Part shown: positions 42,138-50,954 of the stretch, in pieces
Position numbering within the stretch: the stretch's first letter is position 1
How the letters are laid out: the number at the start of each line of letters is the position of its first letter
Origin: CAVQNQ01 sp963714205
GTDB taxonomy: Bacteria > Acidobacteriota > Terriglobia > Bryobacterales > Bryobacteraceae
Length of the DNA: 64,000 nt
NCBI GenBank assembly: GCA_963714205.1
Contig: CAVQNQ010000005.1
Span: 1 to 64,000 of the forward strand
Direction of reading: 5' to 3'
Program-made: the position numbers and the translations under genes
The notes under the pieces: generated by a model
Seen by the model: the letters and a program-made list of their open reading frames with translations, nothing else
Told to the model about the DNA's origin: nothing
Database searches by the model: none

Positions 42138-43922
42138 TTACCCAGTCTGGCTTTTCGCAAAAGGGCTCGATTTGTCAGCAGCACGAACCGGAGTATTGTC
42201 GATTCTTGTCGGCCAATGGCCCTGGCAGTCGGCGGAGTAAGCGTTGCTGATGTATTGCGAGAGCATCCGCTGGGTATTGAAGAATCCGCCATTTAGCGCG
42301 ATGCAGAATCGCATGATCTTCCCGTAGTCGTTCGGCCGCCCGTAGAACATGGGGAGTATCACCGAGTCAAGTTTGACATAGAGCGAGGACGCTTCCGCCC
42401 CTGGTTCGGATGGACCGTCGGCGCCGATAGCCCATCCGGTCACGCCTTCGATACAGCCCTCGATCCACCAGCCATCCAGAACGCTGAGGCTCGGAACCCC
42501 GTTCAGGGCTGCCTTCATGCCACTGGTTCCCGAAGCCTCTTCAGGAGGCTTGGGAGTATTCAACCACAGATCGACGCCGCTCGTCAGTAGCTGTCCCCAC
42601 AGCAGATCGTAATTTTCAACGTATACTACGGGAATTATGCCTTTCAGGGCTGCTGCCGCCGCGAAAATGTGTTGAATCGTGTTTTTGCCTTCCTGATCGC
42701 GGGGATGGGCTTTTCCGCCGTAGACGATCTGAAGCGGGCCAACCCGGCGCGCGATCCACTTCAGGCGCTCGATGTCGGTGAACAGCAGTTCCGGCCGCTT
42801 ATATACAGCCGCGCGACGCGCAAAGCCAACCGTGAAGACCTTCTCGTCGAGCTGCACACCGGCACGGTTTTTCAGGGCCGCCAGCAGGGCGCGCTTGGCC
42901 GCCTGGTGTGCCCGGCGCAGCTCGTCCACCGGTATGCCGATCGCATAACGCAAATAGCGATTGTCACGCCTCCACGGCGCGAGATGCTGGTCAAAAAGAT
43001 CACGAAATGGAGGCGCCGTCCAGGATACAGCGTGTACACCATTTGTAATCGCGCTGATCGGATAGCCGGGGAACATTCCCCTCGATACCTCTCCGTGGCG
43101 CATGGCAACCCCATTGATGTAATGCGAGCACCGCAAAGCAAGGTAGGTCATGTTCAAGGACCCATCGTGATAGCAGCCGGCGCATTCGAGCAGGCGAGCA
43201 CGGTCTCTGCCGAGCAGACGTTCGACCAGATCTCTGGAAAACTGATCATGCCCAGCCGGCACGGGCGTGTGCGTAGTGAATACGCAGCGCTCGCGCACAG
43301 CTACGTTGTCCGCATCCGTGACTGATGTACAAGGTCTGCCCGCCATCTCACTCTCGATCAGGGCGAGAGTCAAAAGAGCTGAATGTCCTTCGTTCATGTG
43401 ATATGTCGCAACATTGACATACCCCAATTGCCGAAGGACGCAACATCCGCCGATTCCCAACACGACTTCCTGACCCAACCTGTGGACATCGTCGCCACCG
43501 TAAAGGCTGTCCGTAAGCCGCCGATCTTGTTCCGCGTTCTCCGCAAGATCCGTGTCCAGCAGATAGACGGGAACTTCATGACCGGAGATTCCGTGGATCT
43601 GATAGCGCCAGGCCGCAATCCGAACCCGTCGTCCTTCAACCGTGACGGTGGAGAGGGGCCCGACATACGTGAGCTTCTCCGAGGGGTTCCACTGTTCAGG
43701 GCCTTCGCTCTGGACCCCGGCGGCATTGAGATTCTGGCGGAAGTAGCCCTTCTTGTAAAGCAGCGTCACCCCGATGATCGGAAAACCCAGATCCGCGGCG
43801 GCTAGCAACGTGTCTCCCGCGAGTACCCCAAGTCCTCCGCTGTAGGTTGGGATGCTTGGATCGAGCGCAATCTCCATCGAAAAATATGCCGTTTTCGGAT
43901 CGGATATTGGAACATCAGGCAT
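42138..43922 (-). CDS. Alpha-glucan phosphorylase (GT35)
   Basis: A 594-residue enzyme, of the short type, from the ATG at 43922. Another ATG eight codons earlier is possible. Motifs: AYFSMEIALDPSIPTYSGGLGVLAGDT at the N-terminus (glucan and phosphate region), TTHTPVPAGHDQF, VGFARRAAVYKRPELL, and the pyridoxal-phosphate signature EASGTSGMKAALNG near residue 480, holding the Lys that binds the cofactor. Role: phosphorolysis of glycogen or maltodextrin to glucose-1-phosphate in the cytoplasm. It is much shorter than plant and animal enzymes but normal for the bacterial short group. Glycogen use fits the stress and dormancy setting. Confidence 0.93.
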   Translation of the reverse strand: MPDVPISDPKTAYFSMEIALDPSIPTYSGGLGVLAGDTLLAAADLGFPIIGVTLLYKKGYFRQNLNAAGVQSEGPEQWNPSEKLTYVGPLSTVTVEGRRVRIAAWRYQIHGISGHEVPVYLLDTDLAENAEQDRRLTDSLYGGDDVHRLGQEVVLGIGGCCVLRQLGYVNVATYHMNEGHSALLTLALIESEMAGRPCTSVTDADNVAVRERCVFTTHTPVPAGHDQFSRDLVERLLGRDRARLLECAGCYHDGSLNMTYLALRCSHYINGVAMRHGEVSRGMFPGYPISAITNGVHAVSWTAPPFRDLFDQHLAPWRRDNRYLRYAIGIPVDELRRAHQAAKRALLAALKNRAGVQLDEKVFTVGFARRAAVYKRPELLFTDIERLKWIARRVGPLQIVYGGKAHPRDQEGKNTIQHIFAAAAALKGIIPVVYVENYDLLWGQLLTSGVDLWLNTPKPPEEASGTSGMKAALNGVPSLSVLDGWWIEGCIEGVTGWAIGADGPSEPGAEASSLYVKLDSVILPMFYGRPNDYGKIMRFCIALNGGFFNTQRMLSQYISNAYSADCQGHWPTRIDNTPVRAADKSSPFAKSQTG

Positions 43923-43994
43923 GATTGATTCTCTTTCTTTTGCCATTGGCTTCCGTCAGCGGATACCGGACACCTCGGGAAGCGTCCGGACCCT

Positions 43995-44789
43995 TCAGAT
44001 GCTGATCACAGGACACGGTGACTGACGGATGATTGCATAAGCGTGCGTTGGCAACCTGCCGGCCCTTCCATCCCGAGCCCCCCTGCCAATCACCAGCAGG
44101 TCGGCCCCCGCCACCTTTGCGAAGGAGCACACCGTCTTTGCCACTTCGCCCTCCTGGATGTAGACACCCGCCGCGGCACGCCCGATCCCGCTCAAGAGCG
44201 TCTCGACATCCTTCCGCGCCAGGCTCGCGACTTTCATCCTCCACTCGCCCGAGAGCAGCAGTTCTATTCCGGGGCTGAGAGGCGGTACAGCGTGTACTAT
44301 GCCGAATTGAGCGCGGAAGTCGGTCGCAAGTTGAGATGCCCATTTGAGAACGTCTGAACTCTGCGGGCCCAAATCGATCGCGCAGAGGACATTTGAGAAC
44401 TCTGCAGGCTTTGCGGCAGGCTCCTCTTTCATGTGGACGCCCGTCAAAACCGGACACGCGATGTCATGAAGAACCTTAGCCGTGACCGAACCGATGAGCA
44501 ATCTCCGGAATCCGCCATAGCCGTGGGTTGGCATAGCGATCAGGTCAATCTTTTCGGATCTCGCGAATTCGACGATTGCCTCGGCCGGATCGCCGTCGAA
44601 TAGCACACACCGGACTTTGAGGTCTTCAAGTTGGTCGCTGCCGGTTTTCGCCAGCTCGGCGTCATTCTCAACGTGAAGCAGAATCAGCTCGGCGTCGTAC
44701 TTAGTGGCAACCGCTTTGGCGTATGGCAGCATTTCCATACACCGGTCCGAAAAGTCCATGGGCAAGAGAATCCGCGAAATTGGATGCAT
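43995..44789 (-). CDS. Tandem universal stress protein (UspA family)
   Basis: A 264-residue protein from the ATG at 44789, with GAGGAG six bases upstream. Domain 1 (SRILLPMDFSDRCM, ending MPTHGYGGFRRLLIGSVTAKVLHDI) and domain 2 (SNVLCAIDLGPQSSDV, ending IGRGARDGRAGRLPTH and IIRQSPCPVISI). It is closely related to the Usp at 17460-18326. The G loop lacks the first Gly. It lies downstream of another Usp gene and upstream of glucan phosphorylase on the same strand. Confidence 0.92.
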   Translation of the reverse strand: MHPISRILLPMDFSDRCMEMLPYAKAVATKYDAELILLHVENDAELAKTGSDQLEDLKVRCVLFDGDPAEAIVEFARSEKIDLIAMPTHGYGGFRRLLIGSVTAKVLHDIACPVLTGVHMKEEPAAKPAEFSNVLCAIDLGPQSSDVLKWASQLATDFRAQFGIVHAVPPLSPGIELLLSGEWRMKVASLARKDVETLLSGIGRAAAGVYIQEGEVAKTVCSFAKVAGADLLVIGRGARDGRAGRLPTHAYAIIRQSPCPVISI

Positions 44790-44837
44790 TGGGGGCTCCT
44801 CATTGAGATGATGCACTTGGAGGACCACGCCAATCCG

Positions 44838-45656
44838 CTAGACGCTTACAACTGGGCAGGGTGCCTCTCGAATAATGGTGAAGGAAGTCGTACGTGCAGT
44901 TCCGACGTCGTCTGCTTTTGGACTCCGTCCGATTACAATAAGATCAGCGTGCAGCTCTTTGGCATGGCGACAGACAGTCTCCGGAATGTCTCCACCCGCA
45001 AAGAGGATTTGGCTTTCCTTTCCGGCTGTTTGCTCGACTTTGCCGAGCTCTTCGCGCTCCGCCTGGCTGAGCCACTCGTCCAAAGAACCTGGCTGGTCGC
45101 CTGATTCAAGGCTCCGAAGCACGTGCAAAACGAAAAGTCGCGCCACCAACGCTGCGGCGAATTGTGAGGCCCAATTGGCTACGCTCTCGCTCGAGGGACC
45201 GAGATCGACCGGGCATAGCAACTTGCGGTAGATTGGCGGGAGTCCCTGTTGTGCATGGGCGGTAATCCAAACGGGGCAGTCTGCGTCCCTCAGCACTTCT
45301 GCCGCTACGGAGCCCATCAGAAAGCTCTGAAATGATCCATAACCGTGGCTGCCCATCATGATCAGATCCACGCGGTTCGCTCCGGCGAAATCCAAAATTT
45401 CCCGCGCGGGATTGCCATCGCGGATCACCTGCGAAATCGAAGCTCCCGTGAAGTCACGGACCAGCAACGTTTCAAGCTCGCGCGCTTTCACTCCGCCAGG
45501 CTCAAAGCGACCGGACTCTTGCTCGCGCGGGTCGATCACGTGCAATACCGTCACGTCGGAGTGGAAATGGCGGGCCAGGACCTCTGCCTGGCGCGCCGCA
45601 TCCAGCGAACGCTCGGAGAAATCCACCGGCAAGAGGATCCTTCCAAATTTCGCCAT
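44838..45656 (-). CDS. Tandem universal stress protein (UspA family)
   Basis: A 272-residue protein from the ATG at 45656, with GGAGG six bases upstream. A TTG two codons earlier is less likely. Domain 1 begins KFGRILLPVDFSERSLD, with a loop MMGSHGYGSFQSFLMGSVAAEVLRDADCPV that keeps a near-canonical G-2x-G-9x-G-S. Domain 2 begins RKLLCPVDLGPSSES and ends TIIREAPCPVVSV. It starts the three-gene run Usp, Usp, glucan phosphorylase. Confidence 0.92.
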   Translation of the reverse strand: MAKFGRILLPVDFSERSLDAARQAEVLARHFHSDVTVLHVIDPREQESGRFEPGGVKARELETLLVRDFTGASISQVIRDGNPAREILDFAGANRVDLIMMGSHGYGSFQSFLMGSVAAEVLRDADCPVWITAHAQQGLPPIYRKLLCPVDLGPSSESVANWASQFAAALVARLFVLHVLRSLESGDQPGSLDEWLSQAEREELGKVEQTAGKESQILFAGGDIPETVCRHAKELHADLIVIGRSPKADDVGTARTTSFTIIREAPCPVVSV

Positions 45657-45681
45657 CGACAACCTCCGCGGCTCTCAAACC

Positions 45682-45903
45682 TCAAGCCTTCGGCTGGGAC
45701 CGGCCGTTACGCAACTCCTGCTCTGCTCGGAGCCAATCTTCTTCCGGAGAGCCGCCCCGAAAACCACGGGCTTCCCAATAGGAATAGGCTACAACGGCGA
45801 TGTCGTCATGGGATGGGCAATCGTCGAGTATAACCTCGGTTTCTACAATTGCCACACCAACACTTTCGTTTTCGGGCGCGCAGGATTCGGCTTTCGTGCT
45901 CAT
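45682..45903 (-). CDS. DUF2934 small protein
   Basis: A 73-residue protein from the ATG at 45903 with AAGGAAAA upstream. The C-terminal half carries the DUF2934 signature IAVVAYSYWEARGFRGGSPEEDWLRAEQEL. DUF2934 proteins are short and of unknown function. They are found beside Hsp20 and stress genes. It is 25 nt upstream of the Usp gene on the same strand, so probably cotranscribed. Confidence 0.85.
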   Translation of the reverse strand: MSTKAESCAPENESVGVAIVETEVILDDCPSHDDIAVVAYSYWEARGFRGGSPEEDWLRAEQELRNGRSQPKA

Positions 45904-45955
45904 TTTCGATTTTCCTTTCCGTTTCATCCGCCAAACTCCGGACATTCAATACGCA

Positions 45956-46507
45956 TTAGACTGCGGCGCTCAGCTCTGTATCCGCGGCGTTCAGCGCATG
46001 AGTCCCGTTGTCGTCCGCAAGCCGCCAGGCTGTGCCCAGCACCCAAAGCAACTCATTAACCTGAAATGGCTGACACAAGACATCGTGACCGCCCAGATTC
46101 AGTACTTCCGCCCACAGATGTTCGTCCGCCAGTCGAGCGGTAACGATGAGCAGCGGGGCACGCGGCAGGTACTGAATCGCGGCAAGGAGGTTCTTCCAAT
46201 CCCCCAGCGGCAGATCCCGTTCCGTAATCACTACCGGGACTGGATTGTCACGGAGGAAAGCCAGCGCTGAGGGAACCGTAGTGGTCTTGTGAAGCATCCA
46301 GCCCTGCTGGGAAAAAACATTACCCAGAAACCGGTGGTCCTCTTCGACGGCACTCACCAGTAATGCTGTTCTCCGCGCGATCATAGAACTGCGCCGGCGG
46401 GATTGGGACAGGCCATTCGCCTGAGACGGCGGAATGTAGATCGTCATGGCCGCATTTTCAGGACGTGCCACGCACTTTGAAACAGCCATCAACGGGTGAT
46501 TGCACAT
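45956..46507 (-). CDS. Receiver-like protein with Glu at the phospho-acceptor position
   Basis: A 183-residue protein. The start at 46507 is chosen for the strong AAGGAG seven bases upstream. It puts a tail of about 45 residues before the receiver fold. The receiver (about 47-165) opens ALLVSAVEEDHRFL, and the usual Asp is a Glu in VVITERDLPLGDWKNLL. The strand-5 Lys is Gln (CQPF). The pattern is common in acidobacterial stand-alone receivers. Glu could mimic a permanently phosphorylated state. No output domain. It is the second degenerate receiver in the window. Confidence 0.8.
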   Translation of the reverse strand: MCNHPLMAVSKCVARPENAAMTIYIPPSQANGLSQSRRRSSMIARRTALLVSAVEEDHRFLGNVFSQQGWMLHKTTTVPSALAFLRDNPVPVVITERDLPLGDWKNLLAAIQYLPRAPLLIVTARLADEHLWAEVLNLGGHDVLCQPFQVNELLWVLGTAWRLADDNGTHALNAADTELSAAV

Positions 46508-46847
46508 GTAGCTCCTTCAGTTCCGAACAGGACCGGTTCAAATGCCCACCGCTAGAGAGCAAAGCTCGGGCCAAAACGCAGCTGCGCGCCCGATTTCGTT
46601 CACTTTCGGTCAGCGGGAAGATGATTTTGTGAACTGCGAGAGCGCGTGCGGCCGGCATCATACTCCGAGGGAGTCCACTTCTGGGCTTGGTGCCCAACAC
46701 TTCGTCACCGCTCTGAGCCCCGGAAAGACTGGCAATCGCTGCGCCTTTTTACCTGTGCCATTGGCGGAAGACTCTTTGGCCTCAGACATCGGTACCTGAA
46801 CTGCTGTAAGTGGCACAGCCACGGAAGGCTATGGAGGGAAATGTGAC
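46508..46847. other. Intergenic region between divergent genes, holding a 30-bp repeat
   Basis: About 340 bp between the receiver-like gene (minus) and the M48 protease gene (plus). It holds AAGGAG for the former and AGGGAAATG-like purines just before the latter. The 30-bp element lies at 46679-46708. No further gene is supported. Promoters for both genes must lie here, but no clear boxes stand out. Confidence 0.5.
46679..46708 (+). repeat. 30-bp dispersed element, copy C
   Basis: Starts TTCTGGGCTTGGTGCCCAAC. It matches copy A (29192-29221) at 27 of 30 positions and copy B (34008-34037) at 25. It lies in a divergent promoter region. Confidence 0.65.
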
Positions 46848-48200
46848 ATGCGACTAGCGCCGTTCAATACGGCTTTGGCCCTGATTCTCTGCGCGGGCGC
46901 CGCGATTCCAGGACTCGCGCGCAATCCCGGAGATCCACTCACGCCCGGCTTCAATCTATATTCGAAGCAACAGGATATCGAAGCCGGTAAGCAAGCGGCG
47001 GCGACGGTCCTGCAGCAATTCCAACAAGTGCAAAACCGGGACTTGCAGGCGTACGTCAAGAAGATCGGTGAGCGGCTCGCAAAAACTCCTACTGCTTCGA
47101 GTTCCGGATTTCCGTTCAGCTTTGCGCTCCTGAACTACAAGGAAGTCAATGCGTTCGCGCTGCCCGGCGGGCCAACTTTCATCTTCACCGGCTTAATCGC
47201 GGCGTCTGACAACGAAGCGGAGCTGGCCGGCGTTCTGGCGCATGAAATCTCACACGTGGTGCTGAGACATGGCACCAACCGAGCTTCCAAAGCGAACATC
47301 ATCGAGCGTCCCGCTCTAATCATTGGAGCGCTGAACAGTCTGACTCTGCTCGGCCGTCTCGTCAATGTCGGCCTTGGCATCGGACTCAACGGGATCTTCC
47401 TGAAGAACTCACGCGAAGACGAGGGCGAAGCGGACGCACTGGGTGCGCATATCATGTCCGAGGCCGGATACGATCCGGTGGCGCTCGCCCGGTTCTTCGA
47501 AAAACTCGAAGCTCGCGGTGGCCCTGGGGTGCCTGAGTTTCTTTCCGATCACCCCAGTCCGGGCAATCGCGTCGACGCTGTCGAGGCGGAGACGCGGACC
47601 TTGCCGGCCCGAGCCTATACGTCAGACAACCGGGAATTCGAAAGTGTGAAACTCGCTATCGCTAAGCTCCCGGCTCCGCCGGATCTTCATCCGAAAGATA
47701 TCGGGATTACAGATGCCAGCATCTCGGGATACAAGAAACTGACCACGCCGCAATTCTCAATCGAGTACCCATCTACGTGGCACGTTCTCGGCGACGAAGG
47801 CTCAGCACTCCTCGCGCTTGCGCCCAACGAAGGAATCGCCGTCGGAACAAACGGCGAACCAGCCATCGGATTCGGCTCGCTTCTTAGCTATTTCTTCGCG
47901 GACCCAGGCCGATCGGCTCTGCTTGACGCGACCGACGATCTGATGCGACGCTTGCGCTCGGAAGACCCAGGCATACGTCAAACCGGAAACCAGAGGCGCG
48001 TCGAGCTGGATAAGCAGCCGGCTCTCATCACAACACTCAGTAGCAACTCCCCTTTCGGCGGGGCCGAAACAGATATGCTGGTCACGGTGGCGCGGCCCGA
48101 AGGTCTGTTTCACCTGATTTTCATCTCGCCAGAACGGGATTGGAACGAAGCCCATCTCACGTTCGACCACATGGTCCAATCGATCCGCTTTGTTCAGTAG
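46848..48200 (+). CDS. M48-family metalloprotease, secreted (BepA-like)
   Basis: A 450-residue protein with a signal peptide (LALILCAGAAIPGLA). The zinc site HEISH is at residues 132-136, and the third ligand lies in the EDEGEADALG segment near 192. The peptidase domain spans about 60-255. The remaining 195 residues form a C-terminal region unlike the TPR of BepA (FSIEYPSTWHV onward), probably a beta-rich domain. Role: periplasmic quality control of outer-membrane proteins, by analogy. The next gene starts 9 nt after its stop, so cotranscription with the P-type ATPase is likely. Confidence 0.9.
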   Translation: MRLAPFNTALALILCAGAAIPGLARNPGDPLTPGFNLYSKQQDIEAGKQAAATVLQQFQQVQNRDLQAYVKKIGERLAKTPTASSSGFPFSFALLNYKEVNAFALPGGPTFIFTGLIAASDNEAELAGVLAHEISHVVLRHGTNRASKANIIERPALIIGALNSLTLLGRLVNVGLGIGLNGIFLKNSREDEGEADALGAHIMSEAGYDPVALARFFEKLEARGGPGVPEFLSDHPSPGNRVDAVEAETRTLPARAYTSDNREFESVKLAIAKLPAPPDLHPKDIGITDASISGYKKLTTPQFSIEYPSTWHVLGDEGSALLALAPNEGIAVGTNGEPAIGFGSLLSYFFADPGRSALLDATDDLMRRLRSEDPGIRQTGNQRRVELDKQPALITTLSSNSPFGGAETDMLVTVARPEGLFHLIFISPERDWNEAHLTFDHMVQSIRFVQ

Positions 48201-48209
48201 GAAGGTTCG

Positions 48210-50831
48210 ATGAATCGACCCTCAGCCACTGCCGATGCAAGACCCGCACCTTCAGTCGATTCCGGCTGGCATGCCCTATCCGCCGACGATGTGAGCGCTC
48301 GCTTGGGCGTCGATCCTGCATCGGGCTTGAACGACGAGGTAGCGCACAATCGATTCCTTGTATTCGGTCCGAACCGCCTGTCCGCTCGGAAACATGAAAC
48401 GGTCTGGGACATCTTCCTGGAAGAGATCCGCGAACCGATGATTGTGCTGTTACTGTTCACCGGTGTCTTGTACGGAATCTGGGGTGAGCTAGAGGACACG
48501 CTGACTATCTTCATCGTCATTCTGGCGTTGGTATCGGCCGAGGTGCTCAACGAACGACGCGCCAAACAAGCCATCGGCGCTCTCATCAAGCTTTCTGAGC
48601 CGACCAGCCCGGTCATTCGCGGCGGGCAACACCGGGAGATTCGAGCGGATGAGGTTGTTTCGGGCGACGTGATCGTGATTGAGGCAGGACGGCGTATCCC
48701 AGCCGACGCCCGGCTGACCGAAGCATATGGTCTGGCGGTCGACGAGTCCGCTTTGACCGGCGAATCGGCCGCCGTCGAGAAGGTGTCGGATCTGATCCTG
48801 CCGGAAGAGACGCCCTTGTCCGAACGCCGCAACCTGGTCTTCGCCGGCACCACGGCCGTGCGCGGGCGAGGCGCCGCGGTGGCTGTCGCGATCGGTATGA
48901 ACACGGAAGTCGGGCGCGTGGTCCGGCTGGCGCGTGAGGCCGAGTCGCCTCGGACACCACTCCAAAAGGCCATGAATGAGCTGTCGCGATCGCTTGCGTG
49001 GCTGGCGATTGGCTTCAGCGTGCTCATTCCGCTGCTGGGTTGGGCGCTCGGCAGGCAACCGCTTCGACAGATGATTCTGACCGGTTTGGCGCTAGCCTTC
49101 TCGGTGATTCCCGAGGAACTGCCCATCATGGTCACGATGGTTTTGGCGCTGGGCGGATATCGCTTGTCGAAGCGGCACGCTATTATTAAGCGCTTGCAGG
49201 CGGTCGAGACGCTCGGTGCGGTTACCGTCATTGCCACCGACAAGACCGGGACTCTGACCGAGAATCGCATAGAGGTGAGCCGGGTAGGCCCCGAGCAATT
49301 GCGGCGCAAAATCCTGGAGATTGGCGCCCTCTGCAACGACGCTTTCGAAACTGGACGAGGCGATCCGCTGGAGACGGCGCTGCTGCGGTCGGCGCGGGAG
49401 GCGGGCATCGACGTCGCCGGATTGAGGCGGTCCTGCCACCTGCGGCATGATTTTACCTTCGACAACACCCGGAAAAGAATGTCGGTTGTCTACGAGCGCG
49501 ATGGAGAGTTTTGGATCGCGGTGAAGGGTGCGCCCGAGGCCGTGCTGCCGATTTGCACGTCCCGGCGGAACTCCGCCGGTTCGCGGCAGCTTTCGGAGGC
49601 AGATCGTCAGGCGGTGCTGGCGTCCGCGGCGCAAATGGCGAACGAAGGCTTACGCGTAATGGCATTTGCCGAAAGGAAGACTCCAGACCCTGCTTTATCC
49701 CAAGACAAGGCTGAGTCCGGTCTCACGTTCGTCGGGCTGGCAGCGTTTTCGGACCCTCCGCGTCCCGATGTGCGCCAGGCCATCGCGGCTTGTCGTGCGG
49801 CCGGTATCCGCCCCCTCATGATAACGGGCGATCATCCGTTGACCGCTAAGGCCATCGCGACTCAGATAGGCCTCGACGATGGACGGCTTCTGCTGACCGG
49901 GGCAGAACTGGATACGATGTCAGAGGAAGCATTGAAGCGAAGCGTCGCGGACGTTTCCATCTATGCCCGCACGACGCCGGAGCAGAAGCTGCGCATCGTC
50001 CGAGCCTTGCAGGGGCGGGGCGAAATTGTCGCAGCCACTGGCGACGGCATTAACGATGCGCCGGCACTGGCCGCGGCGGATGTCGGGATCGCCATGGGCC
50101 AGACGGGAACCGATGTGGCTCGCGAAGCGGCCGACATGGTTCTGGCTGACGACAGTTTTGCGACGATTGTCGATGCCGTCGAGGAAGGCCGCGTCTCATT
50201 TTATAATTTGCGAAAGGGCGTCCGTTACTACCTGGCCTGCAAGGCGGCTCTGATTTCAATTGCCCTCCTGCCCGTATTGCTCGGGGTGCCTGTGCCCTTC
50301 GCGCCAATCCAGATCATTCTGATGGAACTCTTCATGGATCTGGCAGCCTCGGCCGCGTTCGTCGCGGAGCCGGCGGAAGCGGGCTTAATGCGCCGGCCCC
50401 CCCGCGATCCGAAAGAGAGATTCCTCGATCGCTCCGCGGTGCGAAGCATTGTTGTCTCGGCTACCGGCCTTTTTGCGGCAGTTTGTGGCGTTTACCTTTT
50501 CACCTGGCACAGTGGCGCGGGCCTGATCACAGCGCAAACAATAGCATTCGTCACGTGGCTGTTGGGCCATGTTTTCCTGGCGTTCAATCTGCGCACCGAG
50601 CGGGAGCCGCTGGTCAGGGTGGGGTTCCTCAGCAACTGGGTAATGGTGGCTTGGGCAATCGCAACGGTAGCTCTGCTGCTGGTGGCCACCCTGGTCCCCG
50701 AGGCGCAACGGCTAATCAAGGTGACGTCCTTGAGCCCGGCGCAATGGGCGCTTGCGATGGGCGCGGCGTTCGCCGGCACATTCTGGATCGAAGCACGCAA
50801 GCTCATACTTCAGATCCGAGCACGTCTGTAG
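48210..50831 (+). CDS. Cation-transporting P-type ATPase (P2-like)
   Basis: An 873-residue P-type pump. Motifs: TGES near 183 (actuator), a PEELP-containing M4 helix (FSVIPEELPIMVTMVLALGG), DKTGTLT with the phosphorylated Asp near 344, KGAPE for nucleotide binding near 434, and GDGINDAPAL near 611. About eight to ten membrane helices. The PEELP variant occurs in a bacterial subfamily of P2-type pumps of uncertain ion choice (Ca2+ or Mn2+ is plausible). M6 reads LFMDLAASAAF, unlike classical Ca2+ pumps, so the ion cannot be fixed. Located in the inner membrane. Confidence 0.93.
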   Translation: MNRPSATADARPAPSVDSGWHALSADDVSARLGVDPASGLNDEVAHNRFLVFGPNRLSARKHETVWDIFLEEIREPMIVLLLFTGVLYGIWGELEDTLTIFIVILALVSAEVLNERRAKQAIGALIKLSEPTSPVIRGGQHREIRADEVVSGDVIVIEAGRRIPADARLTEAYGLAVDESALTGESAAVEKVSDLILPEETPLSERRNLVFAGTTAVRGRGAAVAVAIGMNTEVGRVVRLAREAESPRTPLQKAMNELSRSLAWLAIGFSVLIPLLGWALGRQPLRQMILTGLALAFSVIPEELPIMVTMVLALGGYRLSKRHAIIKRLQAVETLGAVTVIATDKTGTLTENRIEVSRVGPEQLRRKILEIGALCNDAFETGRGDPLETALLRSAREAGIDVAGLRRSCHLRHDFTFDNTRKRMSVVYERDGEFWIAVKGAPEAVLPICTSRRNSAGSRQLSEADRQAVLASAAQMANEGLRVMAFAERKTPDPALSQDKAESGLTFVGLAAFSDPPRPDVRQAIAACRAAGIRPLMITGDHPLTAKAIATQIGLDDGRLLLTGAELDTMSEEALKRSVADVSIYARTTPEQKLRIVRALQGRGEIVAATGDGINDAPALAAADVGIAMGQTGTDVAREAADMVLADDSFATIVDAVEEGRVSFYNLRKGVRYYLACKAALISIALLPVLLGVPVPFAPIQIILMELFMDLAASAAFVAEPAEAGLMRRPPRDPKERFLDRSAVRSIVVSATGLFAAVCGVYLFTWHSGAGLITAQTIAFVTWLLGHVFLAFNLRTEREPLVRVGFLSNWVMVAWAIATVALLLVATLVPEAQRLIKVTSLSPAQWALAMGAAFAGTFWIEARKLILQIRARL

Positions 50832-50954
50832 CGACGTGGTACTCTGATTTTTTCAACGCTGTACCGGAATTTGGCATAGCCCGTGCATGCGGAGCAATGG
50901 TCGCATACGCATTGGCGATCGCCACCGCTGTGCGTGTCCGTCTTGTAAGGCCTG

